The notes under the pieces are model-generated. The model made no database searches and was not told where the DNA came from. It worked only from the letters and a program-made list of their open reading frames with translations. From CAZEHO01 sp964511945 (GTDB lineage Bacteria > Actinomycetota > Acidimicrobiia > Spongiisociales > UBA11373): a stretch of DNA of 41,651 nucleotides. Position numbers and translations under genes: made by a program. Location: contig CAZEHO010000027.1 in NCBI GenBank assembly GCA_964511945.1, positions 1 through 41,651 of the forward strand, read 5' to 3'. This document shows positions 8,994 through 16,143 of this stretch, piece by piece (position 1 is the first letter of the stretch; the number at the start of each line of letters is the position of its first letter).

Positions 8994-9067
8994 CACAACA
9001 ACCAATGATCAGGCAACTATCAGCAGTATCTCCCTTGCCTGTGACAGATTCGGCGGATCGTGCGCCG

Positions 9068-9835
9068 CTACTTCACCGCCGGGAGGAGCTGCGTCGAGAG
9101 CAGCCGGGCGATGCGGACACGTTCTGATCCACCGAGTGGTCCATCCAGCTCAAGAAGCGTGCGGAGGGCCCGCGGCCACAGCACACGGACGTTGCCGATC
9201 CTGAACGAGGGATCGAGCAGCCCCCAGTTGTCCGGGCCGACGAAACAAAGGACCGGGATCACGGGAGGCTCGGCGAAGCCGACGATCGCGGTACGAACGG
9301 CGTTGGCCTGGCCCCGCATGGCCTCGGCGAGTTTGGTCCGGTCGCGGCCCCGAACCATGAGTTGATCCCGTCGCCACGGGCCGAAGCCGTGGACTCGACG
9401 CTCGACCCGTCCGGTGTAGGCCTTGGCGTCGATGACATGCACCCCCGACGGTGCGACGGCGATGTGGTCGATGTTCGCCCGGCTTCTCGACCTACGGCGG
9501 TCGTCCAACACGGTGAGCCGGCCCTTGCCGGCCTCTCGATGAAGGACCGCCGACAGGTGTCGCTCGCCGGCGGCGCCCTGCTTCCATTACTCAGCGGACG
9601 GCTCGCTTCGTTCGGCTCTCCGCTCTTGCTCGGCCTGTGCCGATCCGCCGGCCGTGCCTTGGAGTTCCGGGTCGACGTCGGCAAAGGGATCGGCCGGGTT
9701 CACCGCGTCACAGGACCGGCACGTGAGCAACTTCGTCGACCGGTCTCCCCACGCGTTGGTGCCGGGGTGAAGGTCACGGTCACAGAACTGACATCGCCCG
9801 GAGTATCGAAGTCGCAGCAGGCGGCGCGCGGCCAT
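9068..9835 (-). pseudogene. NERD-domain (nuclease-related) gene interrupted by an in-frame stop
   Basis: From ATG 9835 the frame encodes a zinc ribbon (CQFCDRDLHPG and LLTCRSCDAV) and a charged linker (AQAEQERRAERSEPSAE), then meets TAA at 9587-9589. In the same frame it continues as WKQGAAGERHLSAVLHREAG and LDDRRRSRSRANIDHIAVAPSG, followed by VHVIDAKAYTGRVERRV, the NERD domain with its predicted nuclease residues, ending at 9068. Actinobacterial NERD proteins normally have exactly this zinc-ribbon, linker, NERD order in one chain, so this is one gene with a nonsense codon. The central part of the linker also looks shorter than usual. A GTG at 9511 could still give a C-terminal product, but it would begin inside the NERD domain. 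Confidence 0.75.
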
Positions 9836-9876
9836 GCGAACGAATCGGCATTCGGCCGACGATTCCTGAAGCCGCC

Positions 9877-10299
9877 CTACTCCTGCAGGCGTGCCACGTT
9901 CGCCTCAATTGCCGCCGCCAGGAACGCTGCCAAGCCCGGAGCCACTTTGTCGTAGTGCTTCTTGAACCGGAGATCCGCGACGTACATCGCTGCGAGTCCC
10001 GCATGGATCTCCGGTGTGCACTCGTAGAACCACCTGGTGATGTGGGCGCGGTGCCTCTCGGCGATCTCCATCGCCTCTTCACTCGTGGGATCGACACCGG
10101 CCGCCATCAGGTCGGCCGTCTCCCGTTCGATCCCCGAGCTTTCGGCACCGATCTGTTCCCAGTCGGGCTTTCCGTACGACCCGGTGCGGCGGACCGACTC
10201 GCGGTAGGCATCAGTGCCACCCCAGCGCTCCTCGGCCTCGGCCTCGTACTCGGCGGGATTGAACTCACCGAAGACACCCAGCAGGTCCTCGTTGCTCAT
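9877..10299 (-). CDS. Stand-alone TipAS antibiotic-recognition domain protein
   Basis: The 140 residues match the TipAS fold, which in Streptomyces binds thiopeptide antibiotics and is the effector domain of MerR-family TipAL: GEFNPAEYEAEAEERWGGTDAY, SYGKPDWEQI, HRAHITRWFYECTPEIHAGLAAMYV, YDKVAPGLAAFL. ATG 10299 is chosen because AAGGA lies 11 bases upstream. The frame stays open to a TTG at 10371, and that extra piece (LLNMLDAIDAALAAG) looks like the end of a MerR coiled coil, but no helix-turn-helix is encoded before it. The gene thus appears to be a MerR regulator that lost its DNA-binding part. It may work as a sequestering protein, as free TipAS does. Confidence 0.85.
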   Translation of the reverse strand: MSNEDLLGVFGEFNPAEYEAEAEERWGGTDAYRESVRRTGSYGKPDWEQIGAESSGIERETADLMAAGVDPTSEEAMEIAERHRAHITRWFYECTPEIHAGLAAMYVADLRFKKHYDKVAPGLAAFLAAAIEANVARLQE

Positions 10300-10390
10300 G
10301 TGCGTTCTGTTCCTTCCCGCCGCAAGCGCGGCATCGATGGCGTCGAGCATGTTCAGTAGCGTGAGGGTCAAGGGCTCCCGGTCAGTTCGG

Positions 10391-11506
10391 CTATGGCCAC
10401 CACATCCCGTGGATCTCGGTGACCGAGCAGTTGTCGAGCGTCACGCCCCAGAACTGTCCGGTGTGGCCCGGGACCTCGCCGATCCATCGGTGGTTCTGCC
10501 CGATGACCGTGTCGTTGGTGATCCACGAAGCGAGATCGCCCAGGGTGAAGGCTACGAACCCGTCAGGCTGGCAGTATTCGTCGCCCGGAGCGCACCCCAG
10601 CAGCGACACCGCGTTGTCGATCGGCAGCCGGAACACGGTCGGATCCGGGTTCTGCCACTCGTATTCGGTGTCGGCCGGACCGATCCATACCCAGTTCACC
10701 GGATCGAACTCGAGGAAACGGCCGACGACGTCCACTGCGTGGAGGAACGAGTACCCACCATTCCCGGCCGGGCACGTGCACGGAACGGCCGCCGCTGCGC
10801 AGGGAGCCTCCGTGACGAACCATCCCGCCACCCACCCGACGCCACCGCCGAAGGAGATCTGCACCCAGTCGTCCGGCGTTGCCCAACCGGTTCCCGCCAC
10901 GCCGACGGCGTCGTGAGCCAGGGAGCCGATGCGGTTGTGCTCGGTGCCGGGGCCGATCCGAACGTTGAGCCGGTCGGTGCAGGCGGTGTCGATCACGCAG
11001 TGATCCGTCGGCTGGGTCGGTGTGCACTCGTGGATCAGCCACGACGCCACCCACCCCGTTCCACCATTGAAGGCGATCTCGGCCCACGGACGGTCGGGAT
11101 CGCCGGCCCCGACTCCGGTGGTGGGAATCCCGGTGGCGTCGTATGGAAGGGTTCCCAGAACGTCGTAGTCGGTCGACGGACCGCTGCGGGCGTTCAGCGC
11201 ATCGTCACTGCGATGACCGATCACACAGGCCATCACCGCGGGGATGTCGAACACCTCCCATGGATAGGTCGTCGTTGGTGCGACGGTGGTACTGGTGGTG
11301 GGCGCGGTGGTCGGGGGAGGACTCGACGTCGTCGTGCCTTCGGTCGATGGGGGCGCCGCCGTCGTTGGGGCCGGGGTCGTGGTGGTAGTCACCGGTTCGG
11401 TCGTCGCTGGCGCCGGGGCCGTCGTCGTGGTGGCCGCCGTGGTCGAACCACACGCGCTGAACAGAATGGCCGCCAGCAGTGCTGAGGTCTTGCGTCCTCG
11501 CCGCAT
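10391..11506 (-). CDS. Lipoprotein with Thr/Pro-rich stalk and two SH3-type domains
   Basis: A protein of 371 residues. The N-terminus MRRGRKTSALLAAILFSAC is a lipoprotein signal with the lipobox ending at Cys19, so the protein is anchored outside the membrane. A low-complexity Thr/Pro/Ala stretch follows (about residues 20-80) and probably spans the cell wall. Two bacterial SH3 repeats follow (about 92-160, LNARSGPSTDYDVLGTLPYDATG, and 165-235, LNVRIGPGTEHNRIGSLAHDAVG), each ending with a GWVASW/GWVAGW core. The C-terminal domain, about 130 residues with several Cys and Trp, is not recognised. Starts at ATG 11506 after GAGAGAGGTG. A role in binding cell-wall glycans is likely from the domains; the substrate is unknown. 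Confidence 0.85.
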   Translation of the reverse strand: MRRGRKTSALLAAILFSACGSTTAATTTTAPAPATTEPVTTTTTPAPTTAAPPSTEGTTTSSPPPTTAPTTSTTVAPTTTYPWEVFDIPAVMACVIGHRSDDALNARSGPSTDYDVLGTLPYDATGIPTTGVGAGDPDRPWAEIAFNGGTGWVASWLIHECTPTQPTDHCVIDTACTDRLNVRIGPGTEHNRIGSLAHDAVGVAGTGWATPDDWVQISFGGGVGWVAGWFVTEAPCAAAAVPCTCPAGNGGYSFLHAVDVVGRFLEFDPVNWVWIGPADTEYEWQNPDPTVFRLPIDNAVSLLGCAPGDEYCQPDGFVAFTLGDLASWITNDTVIGQNHRWIGEVPGHTGQFWGVTLDNCSVTEIHGMWWP

Positions 11507-11680
11507 CGCACCTCTCTCTCCCTCTCCGAGCGTTCACCCTGGCTCCCGGCGCCGCCAGAGGAGAACGGCCCAAAGAATCAGCGCACCTGCCGGGCCAATC
11601 GCATCGCCCCGCCTCTGCTCGCCGGCAGGGGAGCGCAAGAGCCGAAGGTCCCGCGTTCGGGACCTGCCACACTGCCGGGC

Positions 11681-12232
11681 GTGACCGATCCCAGGGCTCT
11701 CCAGATCCGGCGGCTCCTCGAGGGCCATACCCCGGCCGATGCCGCCGAGGAGCGCCACCGTGAACGCATCCTTCGGCTGCTCGAGACCCGGGACCGACCG
11801 TTCGACCGCGATGGTTTCGACCCTGGTCACCTCACCGCCAGCGGGTTCGTTGCCGACGCTGATCGCAGCCGCCTTCTACTCATCCACCACCGCCGGCTCG
11901 ACCTCTGGCTTCAGCCCGGGGGCCACATCGATCCTGCCGACGCCGATGCCGAATCGGCCGCCCGCCGCGAGATCGCCGAGGAGACGGGGCTCATCGAACT
12001 CGCGCCGGTCGGCCCCGGCCTGCTCGATGTCGATGTGCACGATTACCCGGCCCGACCCGGCGGCGACCCGGCCCACCAGCACTTCGACCTGCGCTTCGGG
12101 TACCTTGCCGCCGACGCCCGTCTTCGGCCCAACGATGAGGTCCACGAGGCGCGGTGGGTGGCTGCCACCGACCTGCCCGGCCTCGGAGTAGACCAGTCGG
12201 TGCTGCGTCCGGCCCGCAAGCTTCTAATCTGA
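11681..12232 (+). CDS. Nudix hydrolase
   Basis: A 183-residue protein with an N-terminal helical region (RALQIRRLLEGHTPADAAEERHRERI) and a Nudix domain. The box runs from PGGHIDPADADAES to AARREIAEETGL and has one residue more than the canonical spacing between the Gly and the REUxEExGU part, a variation seen in many members. The box binds divalent metal and cleaves nucleoside diphosphate-X substrates; the substrate cannot be inferred. It starts with GTG at 11681 without a strong ribosome-binding site and is followed after 7 bases by the Yip1-like gene, so the two are probably co-transcribed. Confidence 0.88.
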   Translation: MTDPRALQIRRLLEGHTPADAAEERHRERILRLLETRDRPFDRDGFDPGHLTASGFVADADRSRLLLIHHRRLDLWLQPGGHIDPADADAESAARREIAEETGLIELAPVGPGLLDVDVHDYPARPGGDPAHQHFDLRFGYLAADARLRPNDEVHEARWVAATDLPGLGVDQSVLRPARKLLI

Positions 12233-12239
12233 CCGCCGC

Positions 12240-12734
12240 ATGTCGTATCTCAGCATGGTCTTCAGGGCAGCCCGGCTGCAGCGCGATCCGTATCTGCGCC
12301 AGGTGCTCGCCAGCGATGGGGTTGCCGACGGCGCGATGATCGTGGGCGCCGTCTATCTGATCCTCGTCATCCCGCCGTTCATCGATGGTGTCGGGCTGTT
12401 TCCCGTTCTCCGCTTCGTGCTGGGCGGGCTATTCGGCTGGATCATCCTGTCCGGGCTCGTCTACCTCATCGGCAAGCACGGGTTGGAGGGGTACGGCTCG
12501 TTCCAGGGCACGATGGCGACCTCGGCGCTGGCCTATCCGCCGCTGGTGATCGGTCTGGCCATCGAGCTCGCCCTGGACCGGCTCCCGTCCTCCCTGATCG
12601 CATCGGTGTGGCTGCTCGCCTGCCTGTGGATGGCGGCCCGCATCGCACTCGATCTCTCCCGGGAGAAGGCGGTGCTCGCCGCCGGCGGCGGGTACCTGGC
12701 CTGGCTGCTGATCCGGCTCCTGTTCCGGTTCTAG
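12240..12734 (+). CDS. Yip1-like small integral membrane protein
   Basis: A 164-residue protein with about five hydrophobic segments (for example MIVGAVYLILVIPPFI, VLRFVLGGLFGWIILSGLVYLIG, YPPLVIGLAIELAL, LIASVWLLACLWMAARIAL, LAWLLIRLLFRF). The pattern of an early amphipathic RAARLQRDPYLRQVL region followed by this membrane block resembles Yip1-domain proteins of bacteria, whose function is mostly unknown. It starts at ATG 12240, 7 bases after the Nudix stop, and truA begins 10 bases after its own stop. Assignment is by overall pattern, not a diagnostic motif. Confidence 0.65.
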   Translation: MSYLSMVFRAARLQRDPYLRQVLASDGVADGAMIVGAVYLILVIPPFIDGVGLFPVLRFVLGGLFGWIILSGLVYLIGKHGLEGYGSFQGTMATSALAYPPLVIGLAIELALDRLPSSLIASVWLLACLWMAARIALDLSREKAVLAAGGGYLAWLLIRLLFRF

Positions 12735-12744
12735 CGGGGCCGGG

Positions 12745-13491
12745 ATGCCGACGTACCGCATCGACCTCGCCTACGACGGTTCGGGGTTTCGCGGGTACGC
12801 CCGAAATGCCGGGATTCGCTCGGTCCAGAAACTGCTCGAGGACGCGCTCGGCCGGATTCTCCAGGCTCCGGTGGAAACGGCGGTTGCCGGCCGCACCGAC
12901 GCCGGGGTGCACGCCACCGGACAGGTGGTGTCGTTCACGGTTGAGCGTGAAGCCGATCCCGATCGCCTCCAGCGCGGGATCACCGCCATGCTCGGCCCCG
13001 AGGTGGTTGCGGCTGCGGTCACCGAGGTTCCCGCCGGATTCAGCGCCCGGTTCTCTGCGATGTGGCGCCGTTACCACTTCCGGGTCGATACCGGTCCGGC
13101 TCCCGATCCGCTGTACCGCCACCATGCCTGGTTCGTCGACGATCCGCTCGATATCGATCGGATGAATCGGGCGGCTGCCCACTTCCTGGGGGAGCGCGAC
13201 TTCGCTTCGTTGTGCCGCGCAGCCGAGGGACGCAGCACCACCCGCCGGGTGCTGGCTGCGGCATGGCGGCCGGAGGACCGGTTTCTGATCTTCGACGTGG
13301 TGTCGACTTCGTTCTGCCACCAGATGGTGCGATCGATGGTTGCCCTGTGCGTCGACATCGGCCGGGGCAAGGTCGACCCCGATGCGGTGCCGGGAATCCT
13401 CGATCAGCGGGACCGCAACGCAGCCCGAGGGGCCGCCCCACCCCACGGCCTGGTGCTGGTGGCGGTGGGGTACGAACCGTACGGCGGCTGA
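12745..13491 (+). CDS. truA: tRNA pseudouridine(38-40) synthase TruA
   Basis: Isomerises uridines 38-40 in the tRNA anticodon arm. The 248-residue chain begins YRIDLAYDGSGFRGYARNAGIRSVQ, as expected, and carries the catalytic Asp52 in AGRTDAGVHATGQV. RRYHFRV and FCHQMVRSMVALCVDIGRGK are further family signatures. ATG 12745 lies 10 bases after the upstream gene. In many actinobacteria truA sits between rplQ and rplM; here the rplM-rpsI pair follows after a 149-base leader, but the upstream ribosomal gene is absent. Confidence 0.96.
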   Translation: MPTYRIDLAYDGSGFRGYARNAGIRSVQKLLEDALGRILQAPVETAVAGRTDAGVHATGQVVSFTVEREADPDRLQRGITAMLGPEVVAAAVTEVPAGFSARFSAMWRRYHFRVDTGPAPDPLYRHHAWFVDDPLDIDRMNRAAAHFLGERDFASLCRAAEGRSTTRRVLAAAWRPEDRFLIFDVVSTSFCHQMVRSMVALCVDIGRGKVDPDAVPGILDQRDRNAARGAAPPHGLVLVAVGYEPYGG

Positions 13492-13572
13492 CCGGGAAAA
13501 CCCCGGCAAACGCGGGAGAAAATGGGCCTCCGGGAATTGCGTCCGTACCCCCCGCCCGATACCATCGCACGG

Positions 13573-13614
13573 CGGACCCCAACTGCGGGTCCGTTCCCCG
13601 TGCCCCGGGCACGG
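13573..13614 (+). promoter_or_regulatory. Two adjacent hairpins in the rplM leader
   Basis: CGGACCC (13573-13579) pairs with GGGTCCG (13587-13593) around a 7-base loop, and immediately after it CCGTGCC (13598-13604) pairs with GGCACGG (13608-13614). No U-run follows, so neither looks like a terminator. Their position just ahead of the rplM ribosome-binding site suggests an r-protein autoregulatory leader; this is inference. Confidence 0.45.
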
Positions 13615-13640
13615 ATTCACCGCGCTAGAGGATCCGTTTC

Positions 13641-14099
13641 ATGAAGTTGCAGAAGACGTTCTCGCCCCGGCCCGGCGACGTCGACCGCGCCTGGTTCGTG
13701 GTGGACGCCACCGACCTGCCGCTCGGTCGGCTGTCCACCGAGATCGCCAAGGTCTTGCGGGGCAAGCACAAGCCGACCTATGCCCCCCACACGGACATGG
13801 GCGACCACGTCATCGTGATCAACGCCGAGAAGGTTGCCGTGACGGGTTCGAAAGCTACCGACAAGCGCTACTACCGGCACTCCGGGTATCCCGGTGGGCT
13901 GTCGGAGAAGAGCTTTGAGGAGATGCGCGAGAAGTTCCCCGAGCGGATCATCGAGGCCGCAGTGAAGGGAATGCTTCCAAAGAACCGCCTGGGCCGGTCG
14001 ATGTACCGGAAGCTGCGGGTGTACGCCGGGTCCGATCATCCGCACGTCGCCCAGGATCCGAAGCCCCTGCAGGTCAATGTACGAAAGGTTGTCAGCTGA
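13641..14099 (+). CDS. rplM: 50S ribosomal protein L13
   Basis: The 152-residue protein has the L13 signatures WFVVDATDLPLGRLSTEIAKVLRGKHKPTYAPH at the start and GMLPKNRLGRSMYRKLRVYAGSDHPHVAQ near the end. It is an early-assembly protein of the large subunit. ATG 13641 is preceded by AGAGGA at a good distance. The stop TGA shares one base with the rpsI ATG (TGATG), the usual coupled rplM-rpsI arrangement. A 149-base leader with strong hairpins precedes it. Confidence 0.98.
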   Translation: MKLQKTFSPRPGDVDRAWFVVDATDLPLGRLSTEIAKVLRGKHKPTYAPHTDMGDHVIVINAEKVAVTGSKATDKRYYRHSGYPGGLSEKSFEEMREKFPERIIEAAVKGMLPKNRLGRSMYRKLRVYAGSDHPHVAQDPKPLQVNVRKVVS

Positions 14100-14491
14100 T
14101 GCCGAAGCCGCTCACCCAGACGGTCGGCCGCCGGAAGCGCTCGGTCGCCCGTGTTCGCCTGTACGACGGGAGCGGTCAGATGTCGCTCAATGGGCGCAGC
14201 CTTGAGGTCTACTTCCCGGACATGGCCCAGCGGCTTCGCATCCTCGAGCCGATCCGCACGGCCGGTGTTGAGGGCCGTTACGACGTCAACGCAACGCTCG
14301 AAGGCGGCGGTGTCACCGGGCAGACCGACGCCCTTCGTCTCGGGATCGCCCGGGCACTCGTCGAGGTGAATCCGGAGCTGCGCACGACCCTGAAGCGGGC
14401 CGGCCTGCTCACCCGTGATTCGCGGGTGGTCGAGCGCAAGAAGTACGGTCTCCGCAAGGCCCGTCGCGCTCCGCAGTTCACCAAGCGCTAA
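14099..14491 (+). CDS. rpsI: 30S ribosomal protein S9
   Basis: The 130-residue protein starts TQTVGRRKRSVARVRLYDGSG and ends with the characteristic RKKYGLRKARRAPQFTKR tail, whose last Arg/Lys residues reach the P-site tRNA in the ribosome. Length and both ends match the family. It overlaps rplM by one base and is followed after only 7 bases by glmM, so it is likely part of one transcript with it. Confidence 0.98.
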   Translation: MPKPLTQTVGRRKRSVARVRLYDGSGQMSLNGRSLEVYFPDMAQRLRILEPIRTAGVEGRYDVNATLEGGGVTGQTDALRLGIARALVEVNPELRTTLKRAGLLTRDSRVVERKKYGLRKARRAPQFTKR

Positions 14492-14498
14492 GGCGGCG

Positions 14499-15839
14499 AT
14501 GGCGGAGCGAACCCTCTTCGGCACCGACGGTGTCCGCGGGCGCGCCAACGTCGACCTGACCCCCGAACTCGCCATGGGACTGGCGCGGGCTGCCGGCGAC
14601 GGGCGGCGGGGCGTCGTCGTCATCGGTCGTGACACCCGGCGTTCCGGACAGATGCTGTCGGACGCGATCCAGGCCGGATTCCACTCCGTGGGGCTCGACA
14701 CCATCGATCTGGGGATCATCCCGGTGGGTGCCGTCTCCTGGTTCACCCGTGACCTGAAGGCTACGTACGGGGTGATGATCAGCGCCAGCCACAACCCGGC
14801 TCCCGACAACGGGATCAAGTTCTTCGGACCCGATGGGGAGAAGCTCGACGACGACCGGGAGGCGGCAATCGAGGCCCGCTTCCGCCATGGAGCACCCTGG
14901 CCCGAGATCACCGGCGCCGAGGTCGGCATGCGGACCAGCTTCCCCGATCCGATCGGCCGCTACGTCGAGCACCTCGCCGGGCGCACCAGCTACTCCTTCA
15001 ACGGGATCTCGGTGGCACTGGACTGTTCCAACGGAGCCGCTTCGGTGGCGGCGCCCCGGCTCTTCGAGCAGCTCGGAGCAGAGGTCGTGGTGCACGCAGC
15101 CGAACCCAGCGGCATGAATATCAACGATGGGTGCGGAGCCACCAAACCGGCGTTCCTCGCCGAACGCGCTGAGGGCCGGCTCGGATTCGCCTTCGACGGT
15201 GACGCCGACCGGCTCATCGCGGTTGATGAGGACGGCCAGACCGTCAACGGTGATGCGGTGATGGCGGTGCTGGCCCGTCACCTCCACGATCGTGACGAAC
15301 TCCCGGGAGATCTGGTGGTCGCCACGGTCATGTCGAATCTGGGCTTCAAGCTGGCCCTGCAATCGCTCGGGCTGTCGATGGCCCAAACGGCGGTCGGCGA
15401 TCGCTACGTGCTCGAGGAGATGAAGGCCACCGGAGCAGGCCTGGGCGGTGAGCAGAGCGGTCACGTGATCTTTGGTGGCGAAGCCACCGGCGACGGGCTG
15501 CTGACGGCGGTCCGGCTGCTCGAGGTGATCGCGGCAACCGGCAGGCCGCTGCGCGAGCTGCGCCGGCTGATGACCGAGCTGCCGCAGGTGCTGCGCAACG
15601 TCCCGGTACGGGTCAAAGAACGGTTGCCCGATGCCGAGCCGGTGTGGGCTGCCGTCGAGCGCCTCTCCAGGCGCCTCGGCGATCAGGGCCGTATTCTGGT
15701 TCGCCCGTCGGGCACGGAGCAGCTGGTCCGGGTGATGGTCGAGGCCACCGAACAGCCTGAAGCGGCGATCATCGCCGAGGAAATCGCCGGCATCGTGGTC
15801 ACCGAACTCGGCGGCATCGATCCGGTGACCTCGTCCTGA
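14499..15839 (+). CDS. glmM: Phosphoglucosamine mutase
   Basis: Interconverts glucosamine-6-phosphate and glucosamine-1-phosphate on the way to UDP-GlcNAc for peptidoglycan. The 446-residue chain has the N-terminal LFGTDGVRGRAN motif, the phosphorylated Ser97 in SASHNP, the metal-binding DGDADR loop and the C-terminal phosphate-binding RPSGTEQLVRVM. ATG 14499 starts 7 bases after rpsI. Its product pathway partner glmS lies next, but separated by a 304-base leader holding the glmS ribozyme, so the two probably have different control. Confidence 0.97.
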   Translation: MAERTLFGTDGVRGRANVDLTPELAMGLARAAGDGRRGVVVIGRDTRRSGQMLSDAIQAGFHSVGLDTIDLGIIPVGAVSWFTRDLKATYGVMISASHNPAPDNGIKFFGPDGEKLDDDREAAIEARFRHGAPWPEITGAEVGMRTSFPDPIGRYVEHLAGRTSYSFNGISVALDCSNGAASVAAPRLFEQLGAEVVVHAAEPSGMNINDGCGATKPAFLAERAEGRLGFAFDGDADRLIAVDEDGQTVNGDAVMAVLARHLHDRDELPGDLVVATVMSNLGFKLALQSLGLSMAQTAVGDRYVLEEMKATGAGLGGEQSGHVIFGGEATGDGLLTAVRLLEVIAATGRPLRELRRLMTELPQVLRNVPVRVKERLPDAEPVWAAVERLSRRLGDQGRILVRPSGTEQLVRVMVEATEQPEAAIIAEEIAGIVVTELGGIDPVTSS

Positions 15840-15848
15840 GATTTCCCG

Positions 15849-15877
15849 TTCTCAGCGGTATCCGAGCGCACTAGGCT
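15849..15877 (+). promoter_or_regulatory. Putative glmS promoter
   Basis: TTCTCA (15849-15854), 17 bases, TAGGCT (15872-15877). It would start RNA about 65 bases before the predicted ribozyme cleavage site, giving the short 5' fragment expected for a glmS leader. Weak pattern evidence only. Confidence 0.35.
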
Positions 15878-15948
15878 GACGTCGCGGCCCGCTTCGCAGC
15901 GTGGTTGCACGACAACTGAACGCGGAGACCGGTGACGACATCCACGAA

Positions 15949-16089
15949 GCGCCTGCCCTCACCCCGGTGAGGTGACGAGGAAGAGGGACGATCGAATCGT
16001 CGGCGGATGCCCTCTCGGCTGCTCACAGTCGACACGGTCCGGAGCAAACCCCGGAGGCAACTTCGGGTACAGAGGCCGGATCGAGTGAG
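15949..16089 (+). ncRNA. glmS ribozyme: glmS self-cleaving ribozyme/riboswitch
   Basis: The leader carries the conserved core in order: AAGCGCCTG with cleavage expected between A15948 and G15949; GGTGACGAGG at 15971-15980; ATCGAATCGTCGGCGGATGC around 15991-16010; and CGGCTGCTCAC at 16016-16026. Stems agree with the known fold: the P1 hairpin CCTCACC/GGTGAGG; P2 AGAGGG (15982-15987) with CCCTCT (16010-16015); GCGCC (15949-15953) pairing with GGCG (16002-16005); P3 CTCAC (16022-16026) with GTGAG (16085-16089); and a P4-region hairpin CCCGGAG/CTTCGGG with a GCAA tetraloop (16050-16067). In bacteria this ribozyme uses glucosamine-6-phosphate as cofactor to cut and destabilise glmS mRNA. It stands directly before glmS, as required. 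Confidence 0.95.
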
Positions 16090-16143
16090 GCGGAGTACCC
16101 CCGCGTTCGTCCCGGCCCCAGACTTTGGAAGGGTGGACCACCT

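Noticed and set aside
10214..11485. Long plus-strand frame over the lipoprotein gene
   Set aside because: Its translation is low-complexity Arg/Gly with no family similarity; the antisense lipoprotein has a signal peptide, SH3 repeats and a ribosome-binding site.
11534..11830. Minus-strand frame ending in a hydrophobic segment (GPAGALILWAVLLWRRR)
   Set aside because: The tail looks membrane-like, but most of the frame lies antisense to the Nudix gene, and no start codon or ribosome-binding site is placed near the tail.
13492..13506. CCGGG/CCCGG hairpin just after truA as a terminator
   Set aside because: Only 5 base pairs and no U-run; it is more likely incidental or part of the rplM leader.
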